This document shows, one piece after another, positions 9,127 through 17,390 of a stretch of DNA of 33,319 nt. The position numbers were made by a program, and so were the translations under genes. Source of the stretch: Deltaproteobacteria bacterium HGW-Deltaproteobacteria-1 (GTDB lineage Bacteria; Desulfobacterota; Syntrophia; Syntrophales; Smithellaceae). The stretch lies in contig PHBN01000017.1 of assembly GCA_002840635.1 (NCBI GenBank), forward strand, positions 1 through 33,319, given 5' to 3'. The notes under the pieces were generated by a model. It saw only the letters and a program-made list of their open reading frames with translations. It was not told the DNA's origin and did not search any database. Each line of letters starts with the position of its first letter. The first letter of the stretch is position 1.

Positions 9127-9746
9127 TGTCGAGGATAGAACTGCCTCCCACAAAATCGTCGCTTCGGAAGCTTAAGGAAGACCTGGCTTTTGCCTATGAG
9201 GGTTACGATCTTCTCAACCAGAAACGTGAGATCCTGGCCCTTGAGATCGTCCGGAAGATTGGCGAAATCCGCAGGATTGAGACCGATTTTCAGCAGGTTT
9301 TGAATGAGCTCTATGCGGCCTATCGAAATGCGGCCATTGATATGGGCTCTGATGTCATTACCATACAGAGTTGCTATGAAACGAGAAGCTATTTCCTCCA
9401 TATCGATTTTACCAAACTCATGGGATTAAGGTTGCCAAACATCCATATAAATCTTAAAAATCCCAATCCCATATTCACCTTGCCGCAAACAACCGCCACC
9501 TATGATGAAACAAAGGAGCAATCACACAAGGCGCTCCTGATCGTTGCCGAATATGCCACCATGACCAAGTCCATCATTATGCTATCACGGGAATTGAAGA
9601 AAGTGCAGCGACGTGTGAATGCCCTGGAGAAGATATTTATCCCCCAGCATGAGGAATCGAAAAAGTACATTACGGACAGAATTGAGGAAATGGAGCGTGA
9701 AGAAGTTTTTGTAAAGAAACTTATCCGGCAGCGTCAGTCAGGGTAA
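9126..9746 (+). CDS. atpD: V-type ATPase subunit D (central shaft)
   Basis: Rotor shaft subunit of 206 residues, two long antiparallel helices at the ends: PPTKSSLRKLKEDLAFAYEGYDLLNQKREIL at the start, which contains the family's L..L...L..a..g..LLk.KrdeL pattern, and ELKKVQRRVNALEKIFIPQ near the end, matching the conserved RRVNALE(y/k)..iP motif. Length is normal with no lesion. It begins in the TAATG overlap with subunit B and closes the ATPase operon. The next gene has its own RBS 50 nt on. Confidence 0.92.
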   Translation: MSRIELPPTKSSLRKLKEDLAFAYEGYDLLNQKREILALEIVRKIGEIRRIETDFQQVLNELYAAYRNAAIDMGSDVITIQSCYETRSYFLHIDFTKLMGLRLPNIHINLKNPNPIFTLPQTTATYDETKEQSHKALLIVAEYATMTKSIIMLSRELKKVQRRVNALEKIFIPQHEESKKYITDRIEEMEREEVFVKKLIRQRQSG

Positions 9747-9795
9747 AAGTATTTAAATGGATTGTAGTCAAATCCAGAAGGAAAGGAGATTGACC

Positions 9796-10574
9796 ATGAG
9801 GATATATACCCGTAAATATGTAGAATTGGCAGAGCAACATGCGGAAAAGATGGCAAAAAGATGGGCCATGGATGTGCAGAATAATGTCAAAACACCAACC
9901 TACAAAAAACTGGATGAGCAGAAAATAATTTTTCAGTGAGTATTCCCATGGCCGAGACTATATATGCGTTGATTCTGATGCGGCGGCATATCTGGCTCTA
10001 TGCCGAGTTTCAGTTGATTTTCAGTTCCGAGATTGATCGGCAACAAGCCCTGGATACCCTGAACCGCACCATTCTGCTGTTTGATTACGCTACATACGAC
10101 GTGACCAATGAATATCAGCGGTTAATAAAGTTGGACCTGATGGAATCGATAAAGCTGTTGGACGTTGTGGAGGCCAACGTTGCAGAGATTGCTGGAAACT
10201 GGGCAGCATGTGTGAGGAAAGACAAGCGGACTGTTCATTATCATGATATACCGAAAGAGAAATTAATGTCTCAAGCTATCAAGTTTTATAATCATCTGAG
10301 AAGCCTTCTGGTTGAACCTGACCGTTTTGAAAAGGCGCATGAATTTTTTCGGCAATACGCAGAAACATGTTACAATAACAACATCCCTTTGCATGAATCC
10401 GTTTATGCACTTAATGTGATGCGCCGTCATATGTGGCTTCAGGCTGAGTTTCAGGATATTTTTATTAATGCGCTGGCGCATCATCAGGCTGTTGACAGTT
10501 TAATGCGTATTATGCTCATGATGGATTATGCAATGTTTGATATAACGAAGTTCTATCAGGATCGCTCGCAGTAG
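9796..10574 (+). pseudogene. Tandem RsbRD_N-like sensor/regulator protein, first module internally deleted
   Basis: Two copies of an all-helical module resembling the RsbT co-antagonist RsbRD N-terminal domain (W..dV....tptY..l....l, then IPL/M.E..YAL..MRRH.W..AEFQ). Start is ATG 9796 with AAGGAG, not the track's 9757. The first frame stops at 9939. The second frame opens with SIPMAETIYALILMRRHIW at about 9939 and runs to 10574, and contains the end of module 1 plus a complete module 2. Aligning module 1 to module 2 shows that about 35 residues are missing between KLDEQKIIFQ and SIPMAET. No kinase, STAS or output domain follows. Its role is unknown; placement after the ATPase operon might be incidental. 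Confidence 0.65.
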
Positions 10575-10685
10575 AATTAGGTTTTTCATAAGAACATCAG
10601 GAACTCTATTTTTCAACTGTCTACTCGACAGGGAATAGCTTAAGTCATTTGTAGAATGTAAGTTATTCATTACAAGTTGGCATAT

Positions 10686-11249
10686 TCAAGTTTTCTCTTT
10701 GTTTTCTATACGATACTCCAGTATCCAAACCACCAAACCAAATAGTATGATAAGCCCTATAATAACGAATTCATACTTTTTAACATCATCGAGAAGAAGC
10801 CCAGCTGTCTGTCCGAAGAAATAGCCCAAAGAGGTTAATGCTATAGCCCACATCAGCGCGCCAACGGCATTCAATACTAAAAATTTAAATGCAGAGACAT
10901 TGCTTACTCCAATTAGAACCGGTGTAACGGTGCGGATACCATAAACGAACCTGAATAGAAGAATAACAAGGTTTTGATGCTGCTGCAAAAGTTTCCGGAT
11001 GCGGTCCGCTCTTGTCTTCCATGATGGGTGTTTATTAAGAAATGCTATACCCTTTTTTCGTCCAATGTAAAAATAAAGTTGGTCAGCCACAAGGGATCCG
11101 GTAAATCCACTCAAAACAATCAGACAAAAAGTAAGGTAGCCGCGATGCGCAAGAAACCCGGCCAACATCAGAAATTCCTCACCTCCAAAGAAAGTCGTCA
11201 GTAAGATGACAATGTATCCATAATCAATGAGGTACGCCTCAATACCCAT
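10686..11249 (-). CDS. DedA family membrane protein
   Basis: A 187-residue polytopic protein of the DedA/SNARE-associated (VTT) family, implicated in other bacteria in membrane lipid (undecaprenyl phosphate or phosphatidylethanolamine) translocation and proton-motive-force homeostasis. Visible features are an N-terminal re-entrant FFGGEEFLMLAGFLAHRG segment, the G.l.gd...Y.iGr-type SGFTGSLVADQLYFYIGRKKG, and FRFVYGIRTVTPVLIGVSNVS, where the family has R..P..R/G...aG. About five hydrophobic segments are present. It lies alone on the minus strand, 42 nt downstream of a 22-bp palindrome that may control it. Confidence 0.85.
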   Translation of the reverse strand: MGIEAYLIDYGYIVILLTTFFGGEEFLMLAGFLAHRGYLTFCLIVLSGFTGSLVADQLYFYIGRKKGIAFLNKHPSWKTRADRIRKLLQQHQNLVILLFRFVYGIRTVTPVLIGVSNVSAFKFLVLNAVGALMWAIALTSLGYFFGQTAGLLLDDVKKYEFVIIGLIILFGLVVWILEYRIENKEKT

Positions 11250-11290
11250 ATATTTTAATCCTTAATTTTAATTCACTGATTATTTTTACA

Positions 11291-11312
11291 TTACAAAATG
11301 TACATTTTGTAA
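11291..11312. promoter_or_regulatory. 22-bp perfect palindrome upstream of dedA
   Basis: The half-site TTACAAAATGT is followed directly by its exact reverse complement, with no spacer. On the minus strand a TTTACA hexamer precedes, and a TGTAAA hexamer follows 17 nt later, so the palindrome would sit between a plausible -35 and -10 of the dedA promoter. This is the geometry of a repressor operator. A simple AT-rich hairpin is the alternative. Nothing else is seen in 11250-11474. Confidence 0.5.
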
Positions 11313-11474
11313 AATAATTACTTATTTTTTTCTTAATGCCAGCCAGTTCCATAATTATCAGTTGTAATTCAGCATAAAAGCGATAAATAAAAATTATGAC
11401 TACGGCAAAAAGTGTTTGTTGAGTTTATCCCCATATAGTATTTATATTTCTTGATGCAAAGATATCATTCAATA

Positions 11475-12173
11475 TTAAGCCCATCCTTCTATTGCAAGGG
11501 CATCATGCAGCTCGTCGGGATGATGACGGCAGTAGTGATATTCTAATTTGCTTGATTCGGCATGAGCCCTACTATAGGGCAATCCTTCCGCCATGCGGTT
11601 TCTCTCATGTAACTCATGCAAAAGCACATAACCTCGTTCCTGCTCGATTATATCATCATCAATCCAAACTTCATTTTCCGGGACAAACTCGTAGACCTTA
11701 TCATGTCCGCCTTCCGTAAAATCAATATCAAACGTACTTCTCACCAATCTGCCGTTGACCAGCCAGACTGTTATTCCATTTTCCAGCTTCTTCCACATTT
11801 TTTCGTGCATTTCTTTTCCATTCGGAAGTTTCTGGCTAAGTCTGGTAATTTTTTTCAAATCACCGGCACTTCTGCGTTCTTTTCTTTCATGTTTATCGGC
11901 CTCCACTATCGCATCTTCATATGGCATCCCGCGTTTCATCAAGCGATATTCCACCAATAAATGATCGATAAAAAATTGCCTCTCATCATGATGGGCTTCC
12001 TGATCCAGCCACAATTCTTTTTCCGGTATGTAAGAAAACCTGAAGTGTTGACCAAAATTGGTGAACTCCTCATCGATATGGCCGCGAATATAAATGCCGT
12101 CAACTATCCAAATTTGAAGATCGCCGCGCCTATCCACTTGTTCTAAATAAGGTGGTTTCAGAGGTTCTTTCAT
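11475..12173 (-). CDS. Unrecognised duplicated-domain protein with HELHE motif
   Basis: I do not recognise a characterised function. Start is taken as the ATG at 12173 (MKEPLKPPYLEQ), which has GGAG 8 nt upstream; the track's 12224 start lacks support. The protein (232 residues) contains two related halves. Each has an 'own-strand' segment (WIVDGIYIRGHIDEEFTNFG and WLVNGRLVRSTFDIDFTEGG), then F.Y/FVPE.E.W.D, then an acidic/His segment, then a G(M/L)PY..A...(A/S)..(H/L)E signature. The second half carries YVLLHELHERNRMAEG, which looks like an HExxH-type zinc-protease helix but with Glu in the last position. The first half has IDHLLVEYRLM in its place. It is probably soluble, possibly metal-binding. 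Confidence 0.55.
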   Translation of the reverse strand: MKEPLKPPYLEQVDRRGDLQIWIVDGIYIRGHIDEEFTNFGQHFRFSYIPEKELWLDQEAHHDERQFFIDHLLVEYRLMKRGMPYEDAIVEADKHERKERRSAGDLKKITRLSQKLPNGKEMHEKMWKKLENGITVWLVNGRLVRSTFDIDFTEGGHDKVYEFVPENEVWIDDDIIEQERGYVLLHELHERNRMAEGLPYSRAHAESSKLEYHYCRHHPDELHDALAIEGWA

Positions 12174-12198
12174 AAAAATACTCCTTTCAAAGCAGGAA

Positions 12199-12244
12199 TG
12201 ACCTACCCCTAATATTTGTACCATATGTCAATGTAGAGTTCAGC
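12199..12244. repeat. Dispersed repeat, copy 1
   Basis: A 46-bp stretch beginning TGACCTACCCCTAATATTT and ending AGAGTTCAGC that closely matches 15632-15677, with a few substitutions and indels. Both copies sit 25-90 nt upstream of minus-strand genes. It resembles the ends of small IS/REP-like elements common in deltaproteobacteria, but no transposase is attached. Confidence 0.5.
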
Positions 12245-12373
12245 AATTTTGATTTTCAATTAAAATACGCTTCGGGCACTGGAGGATGGTAATTCAAGGT
12301 CATCCTCCCTGCTTACCTGAAATATTCCGGGGAAAGGGTGCATGATGTCATGTTCAAGATTTCGCAATTATTA

Positions 12374-12402
12374 TTGACATAAAAAACCGTGACGCCTATA
12401 CT
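12374..12402 (+). promoter_or_regulatory. Sigma-70 promoter of the DUF5692-like gene
   Basis: TTGACA at 12374-12379 and TATACT at 12397-12402 with a 17-nt spacer, 65 nt before the start codon at 12467. Only one base departs from consensus. It gives this membrane protein gene its own transcription unit. Confidence 0.75.
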
Positions 12403-12466
12403 TTATATAAGAAAAAGAAGTCTCTTTTACAATTAAAAACAATTAATGTCACACGGAGGTAATAAT

Positions 12467-13428
12467 ATGTTTACTTTCAGTACAGACGTTAGTTCCGTTT
12501 TAGTGTGGCTTGTATGGATTGCAGCATTTGTTGCATTATTTGTATCTAATGAGGTTGGTCGTAGATTCAAATGGGCAGGTTTTGCATTGTTTGTCGTCTT
12601 GCCGATCGTTCTTACAGTTTTATGGCTGACGGTTTTGAGCGATACTGCTTATATGGACTGGTTCCATCTGGCAAAGGTTTACTCATCAACTGCCGGCTGC
12701 ATCGGTTTCTGGTGCATCAGACACCTTCGCGGCGTTGGCAAGGACGGCAAAGAATGGAAATTAAGCGAAAAGAAATGGGCATTGTGTTTCCCGCCGCTGA
12801 TTCTGGCCATTAATATCATGGAAGCCGTTGTTCGTGACTTTCAAGTCGGTGCAATTTATTCAGTTCCCACAATTGAGTATTTACATAATCAGATTCAATA
12901 CTACATTGGCGGTTCATGGAACTACATGAACGGAATTGCCGGCATCCTTAACACCATCACCATCACAGGCTGGTTCGGAATCTGTATCCGCAAGAAGACA
13001 GACAAAGATGGAAGCATGGATATGTTGTGGCCGGATATGCTCTGGTTCTGGATTATCGCTTATGACCTCTGGAACTTCGCCTACACCTACAACTGCCTGC
13101 CTGGTCACTCATGGTACGCCGGATTTGCACTGTTGGCCGCTCCCACACTTTGTGCCTTCACAGTAGGCAAGGGTGCCTGGCTGCAACATCGCGCCCAGAC
13201 ACTTGCTTTGTGGTGCATGTTCGCTCAGACATTCCCCACATTCATCGACAAGGGTCCATTCTTTGTAAACTCACATTGTTTGTTGTGAGTCTGCTGGCCT
13301 TACTTTCGAACATTGCCGTATTCGGCTATATGATATACAAGATTGCCAAAACCAGGCGCAATCCTTACACCAGCGAGCTCTACACTGATCTTAGTCAATT
13401 CAAAAGCATTAAAGCTCTGGCAGAATAA
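12467..13428 (+). pseudogene. DUF5692-like polytopic membrane protein, frame broken near 13275
   Basis: Start ATG 12467 is set by GGAGGT 6 nt upstream (the track's 12446 ATG precedes that RBS). About eight hydrophobic helices, aromatic-rich, with TAYMDWFHLAKVYSSTAGCIGFW, INIMEAVVRDFQ, and DMLWFWIIAYDLWNFAYTYN. This matches my recollection of the DUF5692 family, whose function is not known. The first frame stops at 13288 after FIDKGPFFVNS. The usual C-terminus continues in another frame as LTLFVVSLLALLSNIAVFGYMIYKIAKTRRNPYTSELYTDL to 13428. Only about 5-8 residues seem missing at the junction. No RNA or gene overlap explains the shift. Confidence 0.7.
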
Positions 13429-13454
13429 GAAAGGTTTATTGCAAAATAAGATCC

Positions 13455-13478
13455 GGGGGGAGGTTGAATCTGCCCCCC
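13455..13478 (+). terminator. GC hairpin after the DUF5692-like gene
   Basis: Six G residues and six C residues face each other across a 12-nt loop, 27 nt after the stop at 13428. No clean U-run follows, so it is a weak terminator candidate. The remainder of 13429-13706 shows no gene. Confidence 0.35.
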
Positions 13479-13706
13479 TCGTTGATTGACAAGAATTTCC
13501 TTTTTGCGTGGTAAAGTATGAGAAACGCATCGAAATAATCAGCCGGAACGTAGCGTGTGGCTGGATTAACGTTTCGAAATTTATTAAATATTAATTGTCG
13601 TTTAACTACTCGTGGACAATTGTATTTGCAATGACGGCATAATATTGGTTCCCTCAAGTTTTAGTCTTGCAGTAAATGGAATTTGTTTCGGCTTAAAAAA
13701 TCGCGT

Positions 13707-15542
13707 TCAGATTAGGTCTTTGCTCAAATCACTCCCAATAGTGGTGCTTTTCAGTTTTAAACCTGACAAAGCGGCGGCTGTAACACCCAGGTCTGCAATA
13801 CGAATGGGCCTGTCATGTAAACCTGTCTTCCCGGCTGGTATCGAAACAGCGGCAACTATGGGTAGCGTATCCACCGAGCCGTGACCTCCGTTGTATACTC
13901 GCCAGGGAGGAGACCATGTGGGTGCTTTAATGCCGACATTAGGGATCTGCCCGTTATACACAGGAATCTGCCAGCCGTTTTTCGCCAGAATGATGAGGTC
14001 GGGCCAAATGACGGTCTGTTCCTTGTCAGCATCTACATAGTAGGTGTGGTAGAGCTCACCCGGCAGGCAAACTTCTTCAAGACCATTTTTCATGTCGGAT
14101 CGGTCCAGCACCCACCACGGGCACTCTTTGCTACCTGTCTGGGGGTTCAGTGCCCGATGAGCCAACAAAAACGCCTTGGCCTCTGAGACCTTTTCCTTGT
14201 TTTTTCTCCAGTACAACACCCCGTAACTGCTCACGCTGAAGGCATACATCTCCTTCTTTCCCAGCAATCCCGGTTTCTCAATTATCCCTGCACTCTCCAG
14301 AAGACCCACACAATCTGTTGATGAAAAATCTTCGGTATAAAGATGATTTACCGCGGAGTGATCGCTCAAGAGGATGACATTCGCTTTATCGAGTACACCC
14401 TGCCTTTGCAAACCAGCTATAAGGCGTCCGAACTGGATGTCTATATCACGAATTACATCCAGGATTGCCTCTTTGAAAAGGAGCTTGTTCCTGCTGCTGA
14501 CCAGCTGATACTCAGGCTTTTTTTCACATCCTTCCGGCGGTTTATACGGCGGATTGACATTGATGAATTCCGATGGGTCCCATGCGCATCCGATTGCATG
14601 CCCCGCATCGTCGCATTGGGCAAGGAGAATGTAGGCCATATCGGGTTTATCGCGCTTGAAGATCTCCAGGGTTGAATCCACGATCCAGCTGTCATGCGGA
14701 AAATGATTGGCAAAGTGTTCCATCTGCCAGGTCAGGAGGCTGCCCTGACCCGTATAGAGCCTCGTCATGACGTTGTTTGGATTCATCGATCCTCCGAATA
14801 ATCCGAGACGTGTCGATTCTGGGTCACAGGCTGCATCAATGTCGGTATGAGGATCGGCAAGGCTCTCCTTCAGCGGTGGTTTCAGGTAGTCAGGATGGTT
14901 AGGACCTGTCACCAAAATATCAATACCGGAGGAGTCACTTCCGTTTCCACGGAACATTTCGCCTACCCATTCCTTGCCTGTGATGAGCATGGTCTTGGAC
15001 TCAGGCCAGCGCCGCTTCCATGCATGAAAAAGTGTATCCACCGGCCTGCCCTTGTCATCCCTGGCAAAAGACATGCTTGTGCGGGTAACAATAGCCTCTC
15101 CATTCTCATCCCACCCGGTGGGTTGAGCCCACACGCTGATTATGCCACTCTGTGCGGAAGACGTTCCCGCAAGTACATTCAGATGATTCATGTCAGTAGC
15201 TGCAGGCAGATAGGACTTGGCATTTCTGTACCATAACGACTTTTTCAGGAAGGCGTGAATATTGGGCATCAGCCAATTTCCTTCACTTCCTCCCGGCAGA
15301 CCCCTGGCATCAAGCTCAAAGTATTTCGGGTGGAGGGCATCAATGGCAATGAAGATGAGCTTTTCTTGATTATTGCCTTTATTCGTTCCAAGGACTGATG
15401 CCAATGCGCCTTTGATGGAGAACAAACCCCAATCCATAAAGGTTAATCCACCTAGAAGAGCGGTAACCTTTTTCAGAAACGATCTCCGGCATATCTGCTT
15501 ATTTGTTGTGATGTGATTGCCCCTGAGGTTATCTTTTGCCAT
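13707..15542 (-). CDS. Tat-exported alkaline phosphatase superfamily phosphodiesterase/nucleotide pyrophosphatase-like protein
   Basis: A 611-residue exported hydrolase. The N-terminus has a twin-arginine signal (CRRSFLKKVTALLGG...), implying export folded, with metals already bound. Alkaline-phosphatase-superfamily metal and nucleophile sites can be read off: FIAIDALHP (first Asp), AATDMNHLNVLAGTSSAQSG (Thr nucleophile in the NPP-like position plus Asn), QCDDAGHAIG (Asp..His), LLSDHSAVN (Asp-His) and GGHGSVDTLP (last His). Together these form a two-metal phosphoester centre. The substrate is unknown; type I phosphodiesterase/nucleotide pyrophosphatase is the nearest group. RBS AAAGGA precedes ATG. 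It is a single-gene unit. Confidence 0.8.
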   Translation of the reverse strand: MAKDNLRGNHITTNKQICRRSFLKKVTALLGGLTFMDWGLFSIKGALASVLGTNKGNNQEKLIFIAIDALHPKYFELDARGLPGGSEGNWLMPNIHAFLKKSLWYRNAKSYLPAATDMNHLNVLAGTSSAQSGIISVWAQPTGWDENGEAIVTRTSMSFARDDKGRPVDTLFHAWKRRWPESKTMLITGKEWVGEMFRGNGSDSSGIDILVTGPNHPDYLKPPLKESLADPHTDIDAACDPESTRLGLFGGSMNPNNVMTRLYTGQGSLLTWQMEHFANHFPHDSWIVDSTLEIFKRDKPDMAYILLAQCDDAGHAIGCAWDPSEFINVNPPYKPPEGCEKKPEYQLVSSRNKLLFKEAILDVIRDIDIQFGRLIAGLQRQGVLDKANVILLSDHSAVNHLYTEDFSSTDCVGLLESAGIIEKPGLLGKKEMYAFSVSSYGVLYWRKNKEKVSEAKAFLLAHRALNPQTGSKECPWWVLDRSDMKNGLEEVCLPGELYHTYYVDADKEQTVIWPDLIILAKNGWQIPVYNGQIPNVGIKAPTWSPPWRVYNGGHGSVDTLPIVAAVSIPAGKTGLHDRPIRIADLGVTAAALSGLKLKSTTIGSDLSKDLI

Positions 15543-16086
15543 ATGTCCTTTAGTTACTATAAACCTTACTTCCCGAGGGAATATAGGAAGAAGAAATATT
15601 TAGGTATTAAGCAAAAAATCTTTAAGTAGAGTGACCTTACCCCTAAATATTTACCATAAGTTAAGTTTGAGTTCAGCCTTTTTTTAGGTCTCCCCAAAAA
15701 CTGTACCAGCTTCATGGTTAGTTTTCTGGGGGGGCACTTGATTATACCGATTGAAATGTTGTATGAATTGGAAAAATAAAAAATGACATTACAGGAAGCT
15801 GTCCGTAACAAAATATCTGATTACCGATTTTTCAAGATCACCCTTCGTCTGATTCACTATCTACCATTTAAAAGGGTAACTGTAAGTACGTCATCGAGAC
15901 TGAGTATTACGTATCGAAAGAAAGCAATCCTCATGACACCTGAATGCTCTCCCCGAATTCTCAATTCTTCGAATTATACTACTATGCCAAATATAGCGTT
16001 GATTCGAACCATATGCCTTTCTTGAAAGAATCGGATGGCCCGAATCAGGATAAAACGCCTTATATGTCTTGACAACGTCAATTGAT
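15543..16086. other. Gene-poor interval with repeat debris
   Basis: No convincing gene is visible over about 540 nt. The interval holds the second copy of the dispersed repeat (15632-15677) and an imperfect inverted repeat, CCCCAAAAACT at 15692-15702 facing AGTTTTCTGGGG at 15720-15731. It ends in the AT-rich 3' flank of the acyl-CoA dehydrogenase. Short ORFs on both strands show no recognisable protein features. It is most likely mobile-element remnant sequence. Confidence 0.4.
15632..15677. repeat. Dispersed repeat, copy 2
   Basis: Starts TGACCTTACCCCTAAATATT and ends TTGAGTTCAGC; pairs with the copy at 12199-12244 in the same orientation. The similarity ends abruptly on both sides, which suggests a transposed or amplified short element rather than duplicated genes. 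Confidence 0.5.
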
Positions 16087-17349
16087 TTATCCCGATCGCG
16101 GATAGCTTTCGGCAATGGTTTTCCCGGCGGCCATCGCAAGAATCTCATTGTTGCCGTCTTCGATAAGCGATGCCCGTGCGTCGCGGAAAAGCTTTTCTGG
16201 CAGATATTCTCTGCAAACACCGTTGCCACCGAAGAGTTGAATGGCCTCATCAGCAACCTCCAGAGCAAGCCGGGTACAGGTAATCTTTGACGCCACGCTG
16301 TATTCAAGAAACGGTATGCCGTTCGGCGGCGCCGTATTATAGGCTCTGACGGTCCGGGAGAGGGCCCGGCACGTCTCGACTTTTGCAAACATCTCCGCCA
16401 GACGCTGCCGGACTGAATTATGTTCGACAATGGGTTTACCGCCTTGAATCCGCACCTTTGCAAAGTTCAACGCCTCTTCAAATGACGCCCTGGCCAGTCC
16501 CGTGGCGATATTGCCCATGACAGCGTTGGCGTTGCTCAAAGTGGCGCTGTGAAGGAACATCAACATGTCCGCTCCGAACAAGAGATAATCCGCTGGAATC
16601 CGGGCGTTGTCGAAAAAGATTTCGCCCTGGTTCAAATCACGCTGGCCCATTTTTTCGAGGGGCTTGCCCTTGGTCACACCGGCGATGTCTAAAGGGCAGA
16701 AGAACACACCCCCTCCGGCAATCCCTTTGGATGCATCCATCTCGGCAAATAAGAGAGCGTAATTGGCAATGGTGCCGCCGGATACCCACGCTGCTTTTTG
16801 ACCATTGATGACCCATTCCGCGCCCTCTTGCCTGGCCTTTACATTCCAGCGCACGTCCGGTTTACAAAAGATTTGTTCTTCGCAGGCAATCAGGTCCGAC
16901 CCGTGTTCCACTTCAGTTATGGCCCAGCAACCGCGCATGGAGCCGTCTTTACATTCGCAAAAAGGTCTTACGAAGGTCTCGGCAAGGGTCATGTCGCCTG
17001 TAAGCATCGCCCTTGCGGCGATGAGCGCAAACGGCATGCTGATGACGCTCAAAAGTACGGTCAAACCGAAGCTGCCCCATCCCAGTTCCTCGGTCACGAT
17101 ATGGGACTGGAGAGGACTCAGACCTGTACCGCCGACTTCAGCCGGCAAGTAGAAACAGTGATACCCCTGTTTGAAGGCGGCTTTGAGGAAATCCCACAAT
17201 GGAGAATCTTTTGCTATCGCTTCTTCAGCGCTCATACCGTCCAATTTTTTCGCGACCGGCCGCATGACCTCCGCCGCAAATTTGTGCGCCGTCTGCCGCA
17301 GTGCCATATCTTCTGTTGTGACACTCAAATCCAGATCCAGGTAATCCAT
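16087..17349 (-). CDS. Acyl-CoA dehydrogenase
   Basis: A 420-residue FAD-dependent acyl-CoA dehydrogenase that introduces the alpha-beta double bond and passes electrons to ETF. The N-terminal helical domain includes LPAEVGGTGLSPLQSHIVTEELGWG. The middle beta domain carries CWAITEVEHGSDL (the A-x-TE-x-x-GSD flavin/substrate signature) and WVINGQKAAWVSGGTIANY. The C-terminal helical domain ends with IQLFGGNGVCREYLPEKLFRDARASLIEDGNNEI, where the Glu in IEDGNNEI is at the usual catalytic-base position. RBS AAGGAGG precedes the start. It follows the decarboxylase-like gene by 41 nt and so is the second gene of that operon. The particular acyl substrate cannot be read. Confidence 0.92.
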   Translation of the reverse strand: MDYLDLDLSVTTEDMALRQTAHKFAAEVMRPVAKKLDGMSAEEAIAKDSPLWDFLKAAFKQGYHCFYLPAEVGGTGLSPLQSHIVTEELGWGSFGLTVLLSVISMPFALIAARAMLTGDMTLAETFVRPFCECKDGSMRGCWAITEVEHGSDLIACEEQIFCKPDVRWNVKARQEGAEWVINGQKAAWVSGGTIANYALLFAEMDASKGIAGGGVFFCPLDIAGVTKGKPLEKMGQRDLNQGEIFFDNARIPADYLLFGADMLMFLHSATLSNANAVMGNIATGLARASFEEALNFAKVRIQGGKPIVEHNSVRQRLAEMFAKVETCRALSRTVRAYNTAPPNGIPFLEYSVASKITCTRLALEVADEAIQLFGGNGVCREYLPEKLFRDARASLIEDGNNEILAMAAGKTIAESYPRSG

Positions 17350-17390
17350 GCTGGTCCTCCTTACGGTTAAGACTTGAATCCATGCGATCG

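Noticed and set aside
9757-9795. Upstream start for the RsbRD-like gene
   Set aside because: The AAGGAG ribosome binding site lies downstream of this ATG and serves the ATG at 9796.
13111-13428. Separate small gene in this ORF
   Set aside because: Only its last about 48 residues are protein-like, and they are the C-terminus of the DUF5692-like protein in a shifted frame; the rest is antiparallel to conserved coding in the main frame.
15566-15811. Minus-strand ORF containing MKLVQFLGRPKKR
   Set aside because: It spans the dispersed repeat and an inverted repeat, has no RBS or family features and is probably non-coding debris.
16798-17370. Plus-strand ORF of 190 codons
   Set aside because: It is the shadow of the acyl-CoA dehydrogenase, whose motifs are on the other strand.
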